Assembly: GCA_964386865.1 (NCBI GenBank)
Contig: CAYLUN010000017.1
Coordinates: forward strand, 1 to 64,000
DNA from: CAYLUN01 sp964386865
GTDB lineage: Bacteria; Verrucomicrobiota; Kiritimatiellia; RFP12; UBA1067
Reading direction: 5' to 3'
Length of the DNA: 64,000 nt
In this document: piece after piece, positions 7,765 to 15,920 of the stretch
How the letters are laid out: each line of letters opens with the position of its first letter
Position numbering within the stretch: the first letter of the stretch is position 1
Position numbers and translations under genes: made by a program
Notes under the pieces: model-generated
What the model saw: the letters and a program-made list of their open reading frames with translations, nothing else
Told to the model about the DNA's origin: nothing
The model's database searches: none

Positions 7765-9615
7765 ATGAGAATCCTGCTCATCACTCCGCCGCTCGTCCAG
7801 CTCAACACGCCCTACGCGGCGACCCCGGCCCTGGCCGGCTTCCTGCGGTCGTGCGGCGCGGAGGTGGCGCAAGCCGACCTTTCCCTCGAGCTCGCGCTGC
7901 GGCTCTTCTCGCGCGAGGGCCTTAGCCGCGTCGCCGAAGCCTGCCGCCGCGCCCCGCGCCCCGCGCCCCTTGTCCGGCTCTTCCTCGACAACCTCGACGC
8001 CTACCTCGCCACCGTCGATGCGGCCCTCTCCTTCCTGCAGGGCCGCAACGATGCGGCCGGCTGGCGGATCGCCCGGCGCGACTTCCTGCCGGAGGGCCCC
8101 CGCTTCGCCACGCTCGCCCCCGACGGCGCAGGGCTTGACGAGGAGGAGACGCTCGACGAGCTCTTCGGCACGCTGGGCGTCACGGATCGCGCCAAGCTCG
8201 TCGCCTCGCTCTACCTCGACGACCTCGCGGACGTCATCCGCGAAGGCGCCGACCCGGACTTCGGCTTCTCCCGCTACGCCGAAAGGCTGGCCGTAGCGGC
8301 GCCGACCTTCGACCCGATCCTTGCCCGCCTCGCCGCGCCGCCGACGCTGGTCGACACCCTGCTCGACAGCCTTGCCGAGGAGACGCTCCGCCTCCACGCC
8401 CCCGACATCGTGGGCGTCACGCTGCCCTTTCCCGGCACGGTCTACGCCGCCTTCCGCATCGCCTCGGCCGTGCGCCGCGCCGCGCCCCGCGCCCGCGTCG
8501 TGTTCGGCGGCGGCTACGTGAACACCGAGCTGCGCGACCTCACCGACCCGCGCGTCTTCGACTTCGCGGACGACCTCTGCTTCGACGAGGGCACCGCACC
8601 GTGGCTCGGCATCCTCGGCCTCGGCCCCCGCGTTCGCACGCTGACGCGCGCGGCGGCCGGAGACCAGCGATCCGTCACCTGCCCTCATCCGCCCCCTGAG
8701 CGCCGACCTCCGGCCTCCGATCTCCGGCCTCCGGCCTTTGACCTCCCCACGCCCTCTTACGCCGGCCTCGACCTCTCGCGATACTTCAGCCTGCTCGAAA
8801 TGGCCAACCCCATGCACCGCATCTGGTCGGACGGCAAATGGCTCAAGGTTCCGCTCGCCAACGGCTGCTACTGGCATCGGTGCGCCTTCTGCGATGTGGG
8901 CCTGGACTACATCGGGCGCTACGCGCCGCCGGAGGCGAAGGCCGCCGTCGACGCCCTGGCCCGCCTGAAGCAGGAAACGGGGCTCTCGGGCTTCCACTTC
9001 ACCGACGAGGCGCTCGCGCCCGCCCTGCTCAGGAAGCTCTGCGAAGAGATTCTCTCCCGCGGCGAGACGTTCACCTGGTGGGGCAACATCCGCTTCGAGA
9101 AGAGTTTCACGCCCGCGCTCGCGCGGCTGATGGCTCAAGCGGGCTGCATCGCGGTCACCGGCGGCCTCGAGTGCGCCCACGACCGCTTGCTCAAGCTGAT
9201 GAGCAAGGGCATCACGCTCGCAGGCGCGGCGCAGGCCTGCCAAGCCTTTTCCGACGCGGGCATCCTGGTCCACGCCTACCTGATGTACGGCTTCCCCACA
9301 CAGACCAAACGGGAGACCGCCGAGGCCCTGGAGTACGTGAGACAGCGCTTCGCGGACGGCCACATCCAGTCCGCCTACTGGCACCGCTTCGCGCTCACCG
9401 CGCACAGCCCCATCGCCCGCACGCCGGAGAAGTTCGGCATCCGCCTGCTGCCGCAGCCCGCGCCCGCGCCGCGCTTCGCCCTCAACGAGATCCCGTACGA
9501 AGAGCCCGGCGCGCCCGACCACGCCCGTCTCGGCGAGGGCCTCCGCCACGCGCTCTACAACTACATGCTCGGCCTCGGGCTCGAGGTGCCTGCCGCGCGC
9601 TGGCTCGCCGTGTGA
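7765..9615 (+). CDS. B12-binding-type radical SAM protein
   Basis: 616 residues. The N-terminus MRILLITPPLVQLNTPYAAT matches cobalamin-binding radical SAM proteins, and a second Rossmann-like segment RARVVFGGGYVNTEL follows. The cluster-binding cysteines are C368, C373 and C376 in NGCYWHRCAFCDVG, a CX4CX2C spacing rather than the usual CX3CX2C. After it come HFTDEALAPA and FTWWGNIRFEKSF, as in B12-dependent methylase-like members, and YLMYGFPTQT. Substrate unknown. The linker before the radical SAM domain (about residues 313-328) is encoded by a degenerate 7-bp repeat array, suggesting a later in-frame expansion. It stands alone on its strand, convergent with the MBL gene. Confidence 0.85.
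   Translation: MRILLITPPLVQLNTPYAATPALAGFLRSCGAEVAQADLSLELALRLFSREGLSRVAEACRRAPRPAPLVRLFLDNLDAYLATVDAALSFLQGRNDAAGWRIARRDFLPEGPRFATLAPDGAGLDEEETLDELFGTLGVTDRAKLVASLYLDDLADVIREGADPDFGFSRYAERLAVAAPTFDPILARLAAPPTLVDTLLDSLAEETLRLHAPDIVGVTLPFPGTVYAAFRIASAVRRAAPRARVVFGGGYVNTELRDLTDPRVFDFADDLCFDEGTAPWLGILGLGPRVRTLTRAAAGDQRSVTCPHPPPERRPPASDLRPPAFDLPTPSYAGLDLSRYFSLLEMANPMHRIWSDGKWLKVPLANGCYWHRCAFCDVGLDYIGRYAPPEAKAAVDALARLKQETGLSGFHFTDEALAPALLRKLCEEILSRGETFTWWGNIRFEKSFTPALARLMAQAGCIAVTGGLECAHDRLLKLMSKGITLAGAAQACQAFSDAGILVHAYLMYGFPTQTKRETAEALEYVRQRFADGHIQSAYWHRFALTAHSPIARTPEKFGIRLLPQPAPAPRFALNEIPYEEPGAPDHARLGEGLRHALYNYMLGLGLEVPAARWLAV
8703..8746 (+). repeat. 7-bp degenerate tandem repeat inside the radical SAM gene
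   Basis: About six units of TCCGGCC/TCCGATC/TTTGACC. It encodes a Pro/Arg-rich linker between the B12-like and radical SAM regions. It belongs to the same family as the arrays at 11424, 25441, 25535, 26219, 33279 and 35806. Confidence 0.7.
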
Positions 9616-9636
9616 GTCGGCCGCGCGTCCGCCGCG

Positions 9637-10413
9637 CTAAAACACGTGGCGGACGCTGATCCGCGACTGGCTCAGCACCTCGACCCGCACGTCCTCGCGG
9701 CCCGCCGCGCGCAGCGCCTGCCGCATGGTGTTGAGCGCCAGCGCGGGCGTGTTGCACTCCTCGCTCAGGTGCGCCAGCAGCAGCGTGTGCAGCCGCTCCG
9801 AGAGCGCCGCGCGCATGAGCGCCGCGGCGTCGTCGTTCGAAAGGTGCCCGCTGCGGCCCGCGATGCGGGTCTTGAGCGGCCACGGCCGCTCGGACTTCAT
9901 CAGCATGTCGTAGTCGTGGTTGCACTCCAAGATGGCCGCGTGGCACTGCGCGAGCTTGGCACAGACCAGCGGCGAGCCCTGCCCGAGGTCGGTCGCCAGG
10001 CAAAGCCGCGACGCGCCGTCGTCGAAGACGAAGCCGACGGGGTCGGCGGCGTCGTGCGAGACCGTGAAGGCCTCCACGCGCAGGCCGCCGATCTCGAACG
10101 CGGACGCGGTCTCGAAAATGTCCCACTCGTGCGCCAGCTGGGGGCACCCCAGCTCGATGCCGGCCGCCGTGCCCTCGTTCGCAAAGAGCCGCACGGGATA
10201 CCTGCGGCTGAACACCTCGATGCCCCTGAAGTGATCGACGTGGTCGTGCGTGAAAAGCACGGCCTGAATCGACTCGGGCTCGATCCCTGCCTCCTTCAGC
10301 CGCGCCACCAGCTCGCGTGCGGAGAGGCCCGCGTCCACCAGCAGCGCAGTCCCACCGCCCGCCACATAGATGCAGTTGCCCTTGCTACCGCTCGCCAATA
10401 CGCAGACTTCCAT
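9637..10413 (-). CDS. MBL-fold metallohydrolase, YycJ/WalJ-like
   Basis: 258 residues from ATG 10413, after AGGAGCGGGA. MEVCVLASGSKGNCIYVAGG is the hallmark opening of the YycJ-type subfamily. FTHDHVDHFRG supplies the metal ligands (HxHxDH), TVSHDA and DLGQG supply further ligands, and LAHLSEECNTPALAL is the characteristic C-terminal motif. Family members are proposed 5'-3' exonucleases or cell-wall-linked hydrolases; the substrate is not settled. The gene follows the M42 peptidase by 8 bp and is likely co-transcribed with it. Confidence 0.9.
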   Translation of the reverse strand: MEVCVLASGSKGNCIYVAGGGTALLVDAGLSARELVARLKEAGIEPESIQAVLFTHDHVDHFRGIEVFSRRYPVRLFANEGTAAGIELGCPQLAHEWDIFETASAFEIGGLRVEAFTVSHDAADPVGFVFDDGASRLCLATDLGQGSPLVCAKLAQCHAAILECNHDYDMLMKSERPWPLKTRIAGRSGHLSNDDAAALMRAALSERLHTLLLAHLSEECNTPALALNTMRQALRAAGREDVRVEVLSQSRISVRHVF

Positions 10414-10421
10414 TCCCGCTC

Positions 10422-11417
10422 CTAGAAATTTTCCGCTATGGCACGGATCGCCTTGGGCCACGCCTCGATGTCGCGCGCGTCAGCCGTCTCGAGCGGCTCG
10501 TGGTTCCCGCGCGTCGGCAGCAGCAGCGGCAGCACCGCGCACGGCAGCCCCTGCTGGGGGAAGGCGCGCGCGTCCGTCCCGCTGAAATTGTAGACCTCGG
10601 TCTGGAGGGGCAAGCCGGCCTCCGCCATGAGCGAGCAGACCCGATCGCGCGTCGCGGGGCTCAGCAGCACCGAGGTGTCGCTGAGCGTCAGCACCGTCCC
10701 GCCGCCGAGCCGGACGCCCTGCTCCTCCGCCTCGTACGTCGTGTCCAGCACGACCGCCAGATCGGGCCTGACCTGCGCCGCCAGCACGCGCGCCCCGAAC
10801 CCGCACATCTCCTCCGACGCGGTGGCGCCGAGCACGACGTCGTACCGCGAGCGCCACGCGCCGGCCTCCGCAGACAGCCGCGCCAGCAGCCAGCAGCCCA
10901 GGCGGTTGTCGAGAAACGCGCCTTTCACGAGCGCGCCTTCGCGCCGCAGCGCCGGCGCGAAGCAGACGCGGTCGCCGTGGCGGGCTGCGGCCCTCGAAGC
11001 CTCAGCCCCGCTCAGCTCGAACACGGCGTCGCACGCGCCGTCGCCTCGCGCCGGCCCCGCACGCAACACGCCTTCGAAGCGGCCGCACGCGGTTTTGAGA
11101 ACAGCCCGCGCCGACGCGCCGGCCAGCTCGGGCGCGCCCAGCTCAGCCACGCCATACTGCACCGCGCTGTCGTGACGGAAGGCCGGCCGCAGCGCCAGCC
11201 GGTCGAGCGCGTATCCGGGCGAGTCCATGTGCGCGCAGACCAGCAAGGTCGGCTTGCCGGCGGCCGGCCCGGGCAGGCGCGCCGTAATCGCGTGCTCGCC
11301 GTGCCGGAACGTCTGCCAGCCCGCCGCACGCCAGCGCTCCTCCAGCGCGCCGCGCACCTCGGCCTCGTCGCCGGGGGTGCTGTGGCAGGCGATCAGCGTG
11401 TTGAGTAGCGTATCCAT
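10422..11417 (-). CDS. M42-family metallopeptidase (glutamyl aminopeptidase/endoglucanase-like)
   Basis: 331 residues. The metal-binding and catalytic landmarks of the M42/M20 clan are present: CAHMDSPGYAL near residue 90, a lysine/asparagine segment FLDNRLGCWLL, ATASEEMCGFGARVLA with the catalytic Glu pair, VVLDTTYEAE with the second metal Asp, and RGNHEPLETA near the C-terminus. These are cytosolic dinuclear aminopeptidases that trim peptides. The usual RYxHS motif near the end is replaced by RGNHEPLE, a common variant. It is upstream of and probably co-transcribed with the MBL hydrolase gene. Confidence 0.85.
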   Translation of the reverse strand: MDTLLNTLIACHSTPGDEAEVRGALEERWRAAGWQTFRHGEHAITARLPGPAAGKPTLLVCAHMDSPGYALDRLALRPAFRHDSAVQYGVAELGAPELAGASARAVLKTACGRFEGVLRAGPARGDGACDAVFELSGAEASRAAARHGDRVCFAPALRREGALVKGAFLDNRLGCWLLARLSAEAGAWRSRYDVVLGATASEEMCGFGARVLAAQVRPDLAVVLDTTYEAEEQGVRLGGGTVLTLSDTSVLLSPATRDRVCSLMAEAGLPLQTEVYNFSGTDARAFPQQGLPCAVLPLLLPTRGNHEPLETADARDIEAWPKAIRAIAENF

Positions 11418-11423
11418 GAGAAG

Positions 11424-11458
11424 AGACGGAGGCCAGAGGCCGGAGGTCGGAAGTCGCC
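11424..11458. repeat. 7-bp degenerate tandem repeat array, intergenic
   Basis: GGAGGCC, AGAGGCC, GGAGGTC and GGAAGTC units follow one another immediately upstream of the M42 gene start. The orientation is the reverse of the arrays at 25535 and 35806. Confidence 0.6.
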
Positions 11459-11529
11459 CTCGGGTGGGGCGCGCACCAGCCGAGCGGAACCTAACGCCTG
11501 TTCGCTGACGCTTTTGACCGCCGACGCGC

Positions 11530-11976
11530 TCAGTCGGCCGGGCTCGCCAGGTTCTTGTCCATCACCATCCGGTAGTACTTGATGAAGCAGGCGATGATGT
11601 CGTCCTTCGCCACCTCTGAAATGGGGTAGGTCTGGGGGTCTTCTTTGAACATGCTCTCGTACTTCACGAAGCGCTGGCCGCGGTTGAGCCGCACCTCCGC
11701 CCGCGGCAAAATGCCGCTTTGGACGAAGTGCTTCATCACGCGGAAGGTAATCTCTTCGACGTCGCCGCAGCGCACGCTCAGCGTCGCCGAAGCCGGCGCG
11801 CGGCGCACCTGCGCGTCGCGCCCGTGCTTGCCGATCAGCTCCTCGGCCACCTCGTTCAGGGCCGGCATGGCCGACGCGTCCAAGAACGCCTCGAACACCG
11901 CGTTCTCCTGCTCAGCCCGCGTCGCGCGGGCCTTGCCGCCAAGAATACCGGTCAACTCATTCCGCCAGTCAGCCAT
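11530..11976 (-). CDS. Conserved-looking hypothetical protein (148 aa)
   Basis: ATG 11976 is preceded by GGGGGATG at good spacing. It is soluble and mixed alpha/beta with no signal peptide. The N-terminal helix MADWRNELTGILGGKARATR leads to a basic strand region (SATLSVRCGDVEEITFRVMK) and a C-terminal helix DIIACFIKYYRMVMDKNLAS. Composition and codon use look fully protein-like. I do not recognise the family. It stands between the M42 gene and the SGNH hydrolase, on the same strand as both, with 70-100 bp gaps. Confidence 0.7.
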   Translation of the reverse strand: MADWRNELTGILGGKARATRAEQENAVFEAFLDASAMPALNEVAEELIGKHGRDAQVRRAPASATLSVRCGDVEEITFRVMKHFVQSGILPRAEVRLNRGQRFVKYESMFKEDPQTYPISEVAKDDIIACFIKYYRMVMDKNLASPAD

Positions 11977-12043
11977 GGTGACATCCCCCGTTCGTTAACA
12001 TCGCCGGGCTACTGTAGCACACCCGACGCCCGAGCCGCAACCG

Positions 12044-12709
12044 TCATCGCGCAACCCGGGCCAGCGCCTGCCGCAGCGCCGGCATCAGCCGCAGCGCCAC
12101 CTGCTCGTTCCCGGCCTTGTTGGGGTGATCCGTCTGATCCCAGTACGGCGGCAGCCGGTTCGGCTTGACATCGGCCTGCATGTTCGGCACGTACGGGCAG
12201 CCGAACGCGTCGCACACCTGACGCTCCATCTGCGCGATCTCCCGCGCGAACTCGAAGCGGTCACGCTCGAACTCGACGCACGTCTCCTCCCAGAAGTCGC
12301 GGCCGCCGAAGCAGCTCGCGATCACCACCTGGCTCTTGCGGGCCTGCGCGTCGCGCACCATGGACTCGAGGTCGCTGCGAAGCTCCTCGATGGGCCGCGA
12401 GCGCCGCCAGAAATCGTTTGCGCCCAGCGCGATCAGCACCACGTCGGGCCCGTGCTTGAGCACATCGTGCGCGTAGCGCGCTCGGCCGCCCTCCAGCGTG
12501 TCGCCGCCGACGCCGGCATCGACCACCCGGACCTGGGGCAGGAACGCCGCAAGCCAGTGGCTGTAGTGGCCGCCCGCGCCGCCGCAGGAGGTGAGGCTGT
12601 CGCCGAAGCACACCAGCACCGGGCGGCGGTCGCGCACGCCCCACCAGACGACAGCCGCCGCCAGGCACACGCCAGCCGCAAACCAGCCCAACATTGTCTT
12701 TCTGTTCAT
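12044..12709 (-). CDS. SGNH/GDSL-type hydrolase, membrane-anchored or secreted
   Basis: 221 residues. The N-terminus MNRKTMLGWFAAGVCLAAAV is a signal anchor. Block I CFGDSLTSCGG carries the nucleophile Ser, GVGGDTLEGG the block II glycine, and IALGANDFW the block III Asn. TDHPNKAGNEQVA provides the Asp-His of block V. This is a TesA-like esterase/lipase or carbohydrate acetylesterase. In an organism with GH78 and other secreted enzymes, a deacetylase role on polysaccharides is possible but not shown. Confidence 0.88.
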   Translation of the reverse strand: MNRKTMLGWFAAGVCLAAAVVWWGVRDRRPVLVCFGDSLTSCGGAGGHYSHWLAAFLPQVRVVDAGVGGDTLEGGRARYAHDVLKHGPDVVLIALGANDFWRRSRPIEELRSDLESMVRDAQARKSQVVIASCFGGRDFWEETCVEFERDRFEFAREIAQMERQVCDAFGCPYVPNMQADVKPNRLPPYWDQTDHPNKAGNEQVALRLMPALRQALARVAR

Positions 12710-12794
12710 CGGACGTCCGCCCCCCAGTTGACCACCAAACGGCTTTTGTTATACCAAATTGCGCAGGCGGGAGAAAGCCCGCACGCACGCGTAA

Positions 12795-12836
12795 GAAAAA
12801 GGGCGGGCAGACGGCGCCAAGCCGTTCGCCCGCCCC
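12795..12836 (-). terminator. Rho-independent terminator after cysK
   Basis: On the minus strand, GGGCGGGC and ACGGC pair with GCCGT and GCCCGCCC around a five-base loop, immediately followed by TTTTTCTT. It lies 20 bases past the cysK stop. Confidence 0.85.
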
Positions 12837-12855
12837 TTGCGTCAGCGCGCCGCCG

Positions 12856-13812
12856 TCAGCCGATGCCCTCGAAGAGCACGGTCGACAGATAGCGCTCGCC
12901 GGCGTCCGGCAGGATCACCACGATGGTCTTGCCCGCGAAGGCCTCCTCGTGGGCCAGCCGAACCGCCGCGGCCACGGCCGCGCCGCACGAGATGCCGACG
13001 AGCAAGCCCTCCTCTTTCGCCAGCCTGCGGGCGTACTCGATGGCCTCCTCGCTGGCCACCTGCTCGATGCGGTCCACGACCGAGAGGTCGAGCGTGTCCG
13101 GCACGAAACCGGCGCCGATGCCCTGGATCTTATGCGGCCCGGGCTTCAGCTCGAGGCCCGCCCGCTTCTGCGTCAGAACCGGGCTCTCCTTGGGCTCGAC
13201 CGCAACCGAAACAATCCGCTTGTGCATCGTGTTCTTGAGGTAGCGCGTGATGCCGGTGATGGTTCCGCCCGTGCCCACGCCCGCCACCAGCGCGTCGACG
13301 TTGCCCTCGGTGTCGTTCCAGATTTCGGGGCCGGTGGTCCGCTCGTGGATGGCGGGGTTCGCGGGGTTCTTGAACTGCTGCGGCAGGAAATAGCGCTTCG
13401 TGTCCGAAGCCGCGATCTCCTCGGCGCGCTTGATCGCGCCCTTCATGCCCTCGGCGCCGGGCGTCAGCACGAGGTTCGCGCCGAACGCCGCCAGCACGCG
13501 CCGCCGCTCAAGGCTCATGGTCTCCGGCATGGTGAGGGTCAGCTTGTAGCCGCGCGCGGCTGCCACGTAGGCGAGCGCGATGCCCGTGTTGCCGCTCGTC
13601 GGCTCCACAATCTCCACGCCGGGCTTGAGCACCCCGCGCTTCTCCGCGTCCCACACCATGGCCGCGCCAATGCGGCACTTCACCGAGTAGGCCGGGTTGC
13701 GGCCCTCGACCTTAGCTAGCACCGTCGCCTTTGCGCCCTGCGTCACCTTGTTGAGCTTGACCAGCGGCGTGTTGCCGATAGACTGCGAGTTGTCACTGTA
13801 GATTCTGCTCAT
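12856..13812 (-). CDS. cysK: Cysteine synthase A (O-acetylserine sulfhydrylase)
   Basis: PLP enzyme making cysteine from O-acetylserine and sulfide. 318 residues, the usual length. It opens with SIGNTPLVKLNKVTQGAKAT, and the PLP lysine sits in NPAYSVKCRIGAAM. EPTSGNTGIALAYVAAARGY is the substrate loop, and GVGTGGTITGITRYLK binds the PLP phosphate. EEGLLVGISCGAAVAAA completes the active site. It lies 21 bp downstream of metY, and the pair shares one promoter and a terminator, giving a two-gene sulfur-assimilation operon. Confidence 0.97.
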   Translation of the reverse strand: MSRIYSDNSQSIGNTPLVKLNKVTQGAKATVLAKVEGRNPAYSVKCRIGAAMVWDAEKRGVLKPGVEIVEPTSGNTGIALAYVAAARGYKLTLTMPETMSLERRRVLAAFGANLVLTPGAEGMKGAIKRAEEIAASDTKRYFLPQQFKNPANPAIHERTTGPEIWNDTEGNVDALVAGVGTGGTITGITRYLKNTMHKRIVSVAVEPKESPVLTQKRAGLELKPGPHKIQGIGAGFVPDTLDLSVVDRIEQVASEEAIEYARRLAKEEGLLVGISCGAAVAAAVRLAHEEAFAGKTIVVILPDAGERYLSTVLFEGIG

Positions 13813-13833
13813 GGTTTTCTCCTTTCGTCACTC

Positions 13834-15135
13834 TTACCCTTGGCTTGCTCTGAGCGCCTGATCAATGTCGGCCTTGATATCCTCGATGTCCTCCAGCCCG
13901 ATCGAGAGCCGGATGTAGTCGCCCGTCACGCCGGTCGCCTGCTGCTCGGCCTCGGTCAACTGCTGGTGCGTGGTCGAGGCCGGGTGGATCACGAGCGACT
14001 TGGCGTCGCCGATGTTGGCCACGTGCGAGAGCAGCTTCACGGAATCGATGAAGCGCCGGCCAGCCTCGCGCCCGCCCTTAATGCCGAACCCGACCAGCCC
14101 GCCGAACCCCTTCTTGAGGTACTTCGCCGCCATCGCGTGGTTGGGATTGTCGGGCAGCCCCGGGTAGTTCACCCAGGCCACCAGCGGATGGGTTTTGAGC
14201 CACGCGGACACCGCGAGCGCGTTCTCGGAGTGCCGCGCCTGGCGCAGCGTCAGCGTCTCGAGCCCCAGCAGGAACTCGCGGGCGTTGAAGGGGCTGAGCG
14301 CCGCGCCCATATCGCGCAGGAGCGTGACGCGGATCTTCAGGATGAAAGCCACGTTGCCCATGCCCTGCACGTTCCCGAGCGCGTCCCAGTAGACCATCCC
14401 GTGGTAGCTCGGATCCGGCTCCGTAAACTCTGGGAACTTGCCGTTGTTCCACTGGAATTTGCCCGAGTCCACGATGATCCCGCCAAGCGACGTGCCATGC
14501 CCTCCAATGTACTTGGTGGCGGAACTGGCTATGATGTCCGCGCCGTGGTCAAACGGCCTGACCAGGCCGATGCCCACCGTGTTGTCCACCACCAGCGGCA
14601 CGCCGGCCTCGTGTGCGATCGCCGAGATCGCCTCAAAGTCAGGCACGTCCAGCTTCGGGTTGCCGATCGTCTCCACATAGACTGCGCGGGTCTTGGGCGT
14701 GATCGCCCGGCGGAAGGCCTCGGGGCTCCGGGAGTCGACGAAAACGACCGAGCGACCGAGCTTCCTCATCATGTGGTTGAAGAGCTGATACGTTCCGCCG
14801 TACAGGTTGTTGGCAGCCACAATCTCGTCGCCAAGCCGCGTGATGGCCAGCAGGGCGTACGTGATGGCCGCCTGGCCCGACGCCACGGCGAGCGCTCCCG
14901 TGCCTCCCTCGAGGGCCGCCATGCGCTGCTCGAACACGTCCGTCGTGGGGTTCATTAGGCGCGTGTAGATGTTGCCGAACTCTTTGAGCGCGAACAGGTT
15001 CGCGGCGTGCTCGGAGTTGCGGAACACATACGACGTGGTCTGGTAAAGAGGGACGGCACGCGAACCGGTGGTCGGATCCGCACGCTGTCCCGCGTGCAAT
15101 GAGAGTGTACTTAGGCCCTGCGCGTTCTTGCTCAT
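13834..15135 (-). CDS. metY: O-acetylhomoserine sulfhydrylase (aminocarboxypropyltransferase)
   Basis: 433 residues, PLP-dependent Cys/Met metabolism family. It makes homocysteine from O-acetylhomoserine and sulfide. The start STLSLHAGQRADPTTGSRAV, with YQTTSYVFRNSEHAANLFAL, is typical of MetY rather than MetB or MetC. The Schiff-base lysine is in SSATKYIGGHGTSLGG. SDP-type stretches are absent and the C-terminal HPASTTHQQLTEAEQ is the usual MetY signature. It is the first gene of the metY-cysK operon, with the promoter at 15215-15243. Confidence 0.95.
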   Translation of the reverse strand: MSKNAQGLSTLSLHAGQRADPTTGSRAVPLYQTTSYVFRNSEHAANLFALKEFGNIYTRLMNPTTDVFEQRMAALEGGTGALAVASGQAAITYALLAITRLGDEIVAANNLYGGTYQLFNHMMRKLGRSVVFVDSRSPEAFRRAITPKTRAVYVETIGNPKLDVPDFEAISAIAHEAGVPLVVDNTVGIGLVRPFDHGADIIASSATKYIGGHGTSLGGIIVDSGKFQWNNGKFPEFTEPDPSYHGMVYWDALGNVQGMGNVAFILKIRVTLLRDMGAALSPFNAREFLLGLETLTLRQARHSENALAVSAWLKTHPLVAWVNYPGLPDNPNHAMAAKYLKKGFGGLVGFGIKGGREAGRRFIDSVKLLSHVANIGDAKSLVIHPASTTHQQLTEAEQQATGVTGDYIRLSIGLEDIEDIKADIDQALRASQG

Positions 15136-15214
15136 CTCCTCCTCCTTCGCCTGACACCGCCCGGCGGAACCCGGCGGATTTTAAAATACCAGTTTGTCTA
15201 GTTGATAGGTGTAC

Positions 15215-15243
15215 AATATACTCGATACGCCTTTGCCCGTCAA
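15215..15243 (-). promoter_or_regulatory. Sigma-70-type promoter of metY-cysK
   Basis: TTGACG (15243-15238) and TATATT (15220-15215) are separated by exactly 17 bases, about 80 bases upstream of the metY ATG. The bases just past the expected start site, CTATCAACTAGACAAACTGG, could hold an operator. Confidence 0.65.
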
Positions 15244-15407
15244 TCGACAATTCGCGCGGTCGCAAGGTTTCGGGTGCGCTCCGGGCTGCCGCACGCGGCC
15301 CCTTGCCTCCGCCACCTTGCTCGGCTTGTACACCCGTCCGCGCTTTGCTATTGTCGTAAGGAAAAGGTCACGAGGGAACCGCTTCGGCGCAACCCTGAAA
15401 GACACCG

Positions 15408-15884
15408 ATGAGACTCTCCATCCTCAACGCCCAATCTCGCCTCCGCGTCAGCGCGAACGCCCTCAAGCGACTGGCGCTGGCGCTCGCTGAAATGGCTCAG
15501 GCGCGCACGCCTGACGAGCCCGCCTGGCGCGACGTGGCGGTGCACCTCCTAGACGACGCGGGCATCGCTCCCGTCAACGAGGCGATCATGGGCCACGCCT
15601 GCGCGACGGACGTCATCACCCAGCGCTACGAGACCTGCCCGGGCGAGCCGGACGGGCTGGTCGGCGAGCTGTTCGTGAACGTCGAGCGGGCCGCCCGGGC
15701 CGCCCCCCGTCGCGCCAGCTGGTCGGCTGACCGCGAGCTCGCGCTCTACCTCGCGCACGGCTTCGACCATCTGACCGGCGCCGACGACGGCACGCCTGCA
15801 GAGCGCGCCCGCATGCGCCGCAGAGAATTGCTCTGGCTCAAGCGGCTTCCATTGACACCCCTCTTTCAAACAGGTAAGCTGTAA
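15408..15884 (+). CDS. ybeY: Endoribonuclease YbeY (rRNA maturation factor)
   Basis: 158 residues, single-strand-specific metallo-endoribonuclease involved in 16S rRNA maturation and ribosome quality control. The core ACATDVITQRYE matches the family's TDVLSFP-like strand. The metal motif appears as H117-G-F-D-H121-L-T-G-A-D-D127, where most YbeY proteins have H-x3-H-x5-H. The third ligand is aspartate, which can also bind zinc. The C-terminal RRRELLWLKRL matches the usual ending. The ribosome-binding site is weak (GAAAG). Confidence 0.85.
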   Translation: MRLSILNAQSRLRVSANALKRLALALAEMAQARTPDEPAWRDVAVHLLDDAGIAPVNEAIMGHACATDVITQRYETCPGEPDGLVGELFVNVERAARAAPRRASWSADRELALYLAHGFDHLTGADDGTPAERARMRRRELLWLKRLPLTPLFQTGKL

Positions 15885-15920
15885 AGCCAACCGCTACATT
15901 GTGGAGAGGCTTAGACAGTC

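Noticed and set aside
7648..9549. 633-aa minus-strand open frame antisense to the radical SAM gene
   Set aside because: Arg/Glu/Gly/Ala-rich, no domain, no ribosome-binding site; the shadow of a GC-rich gene.
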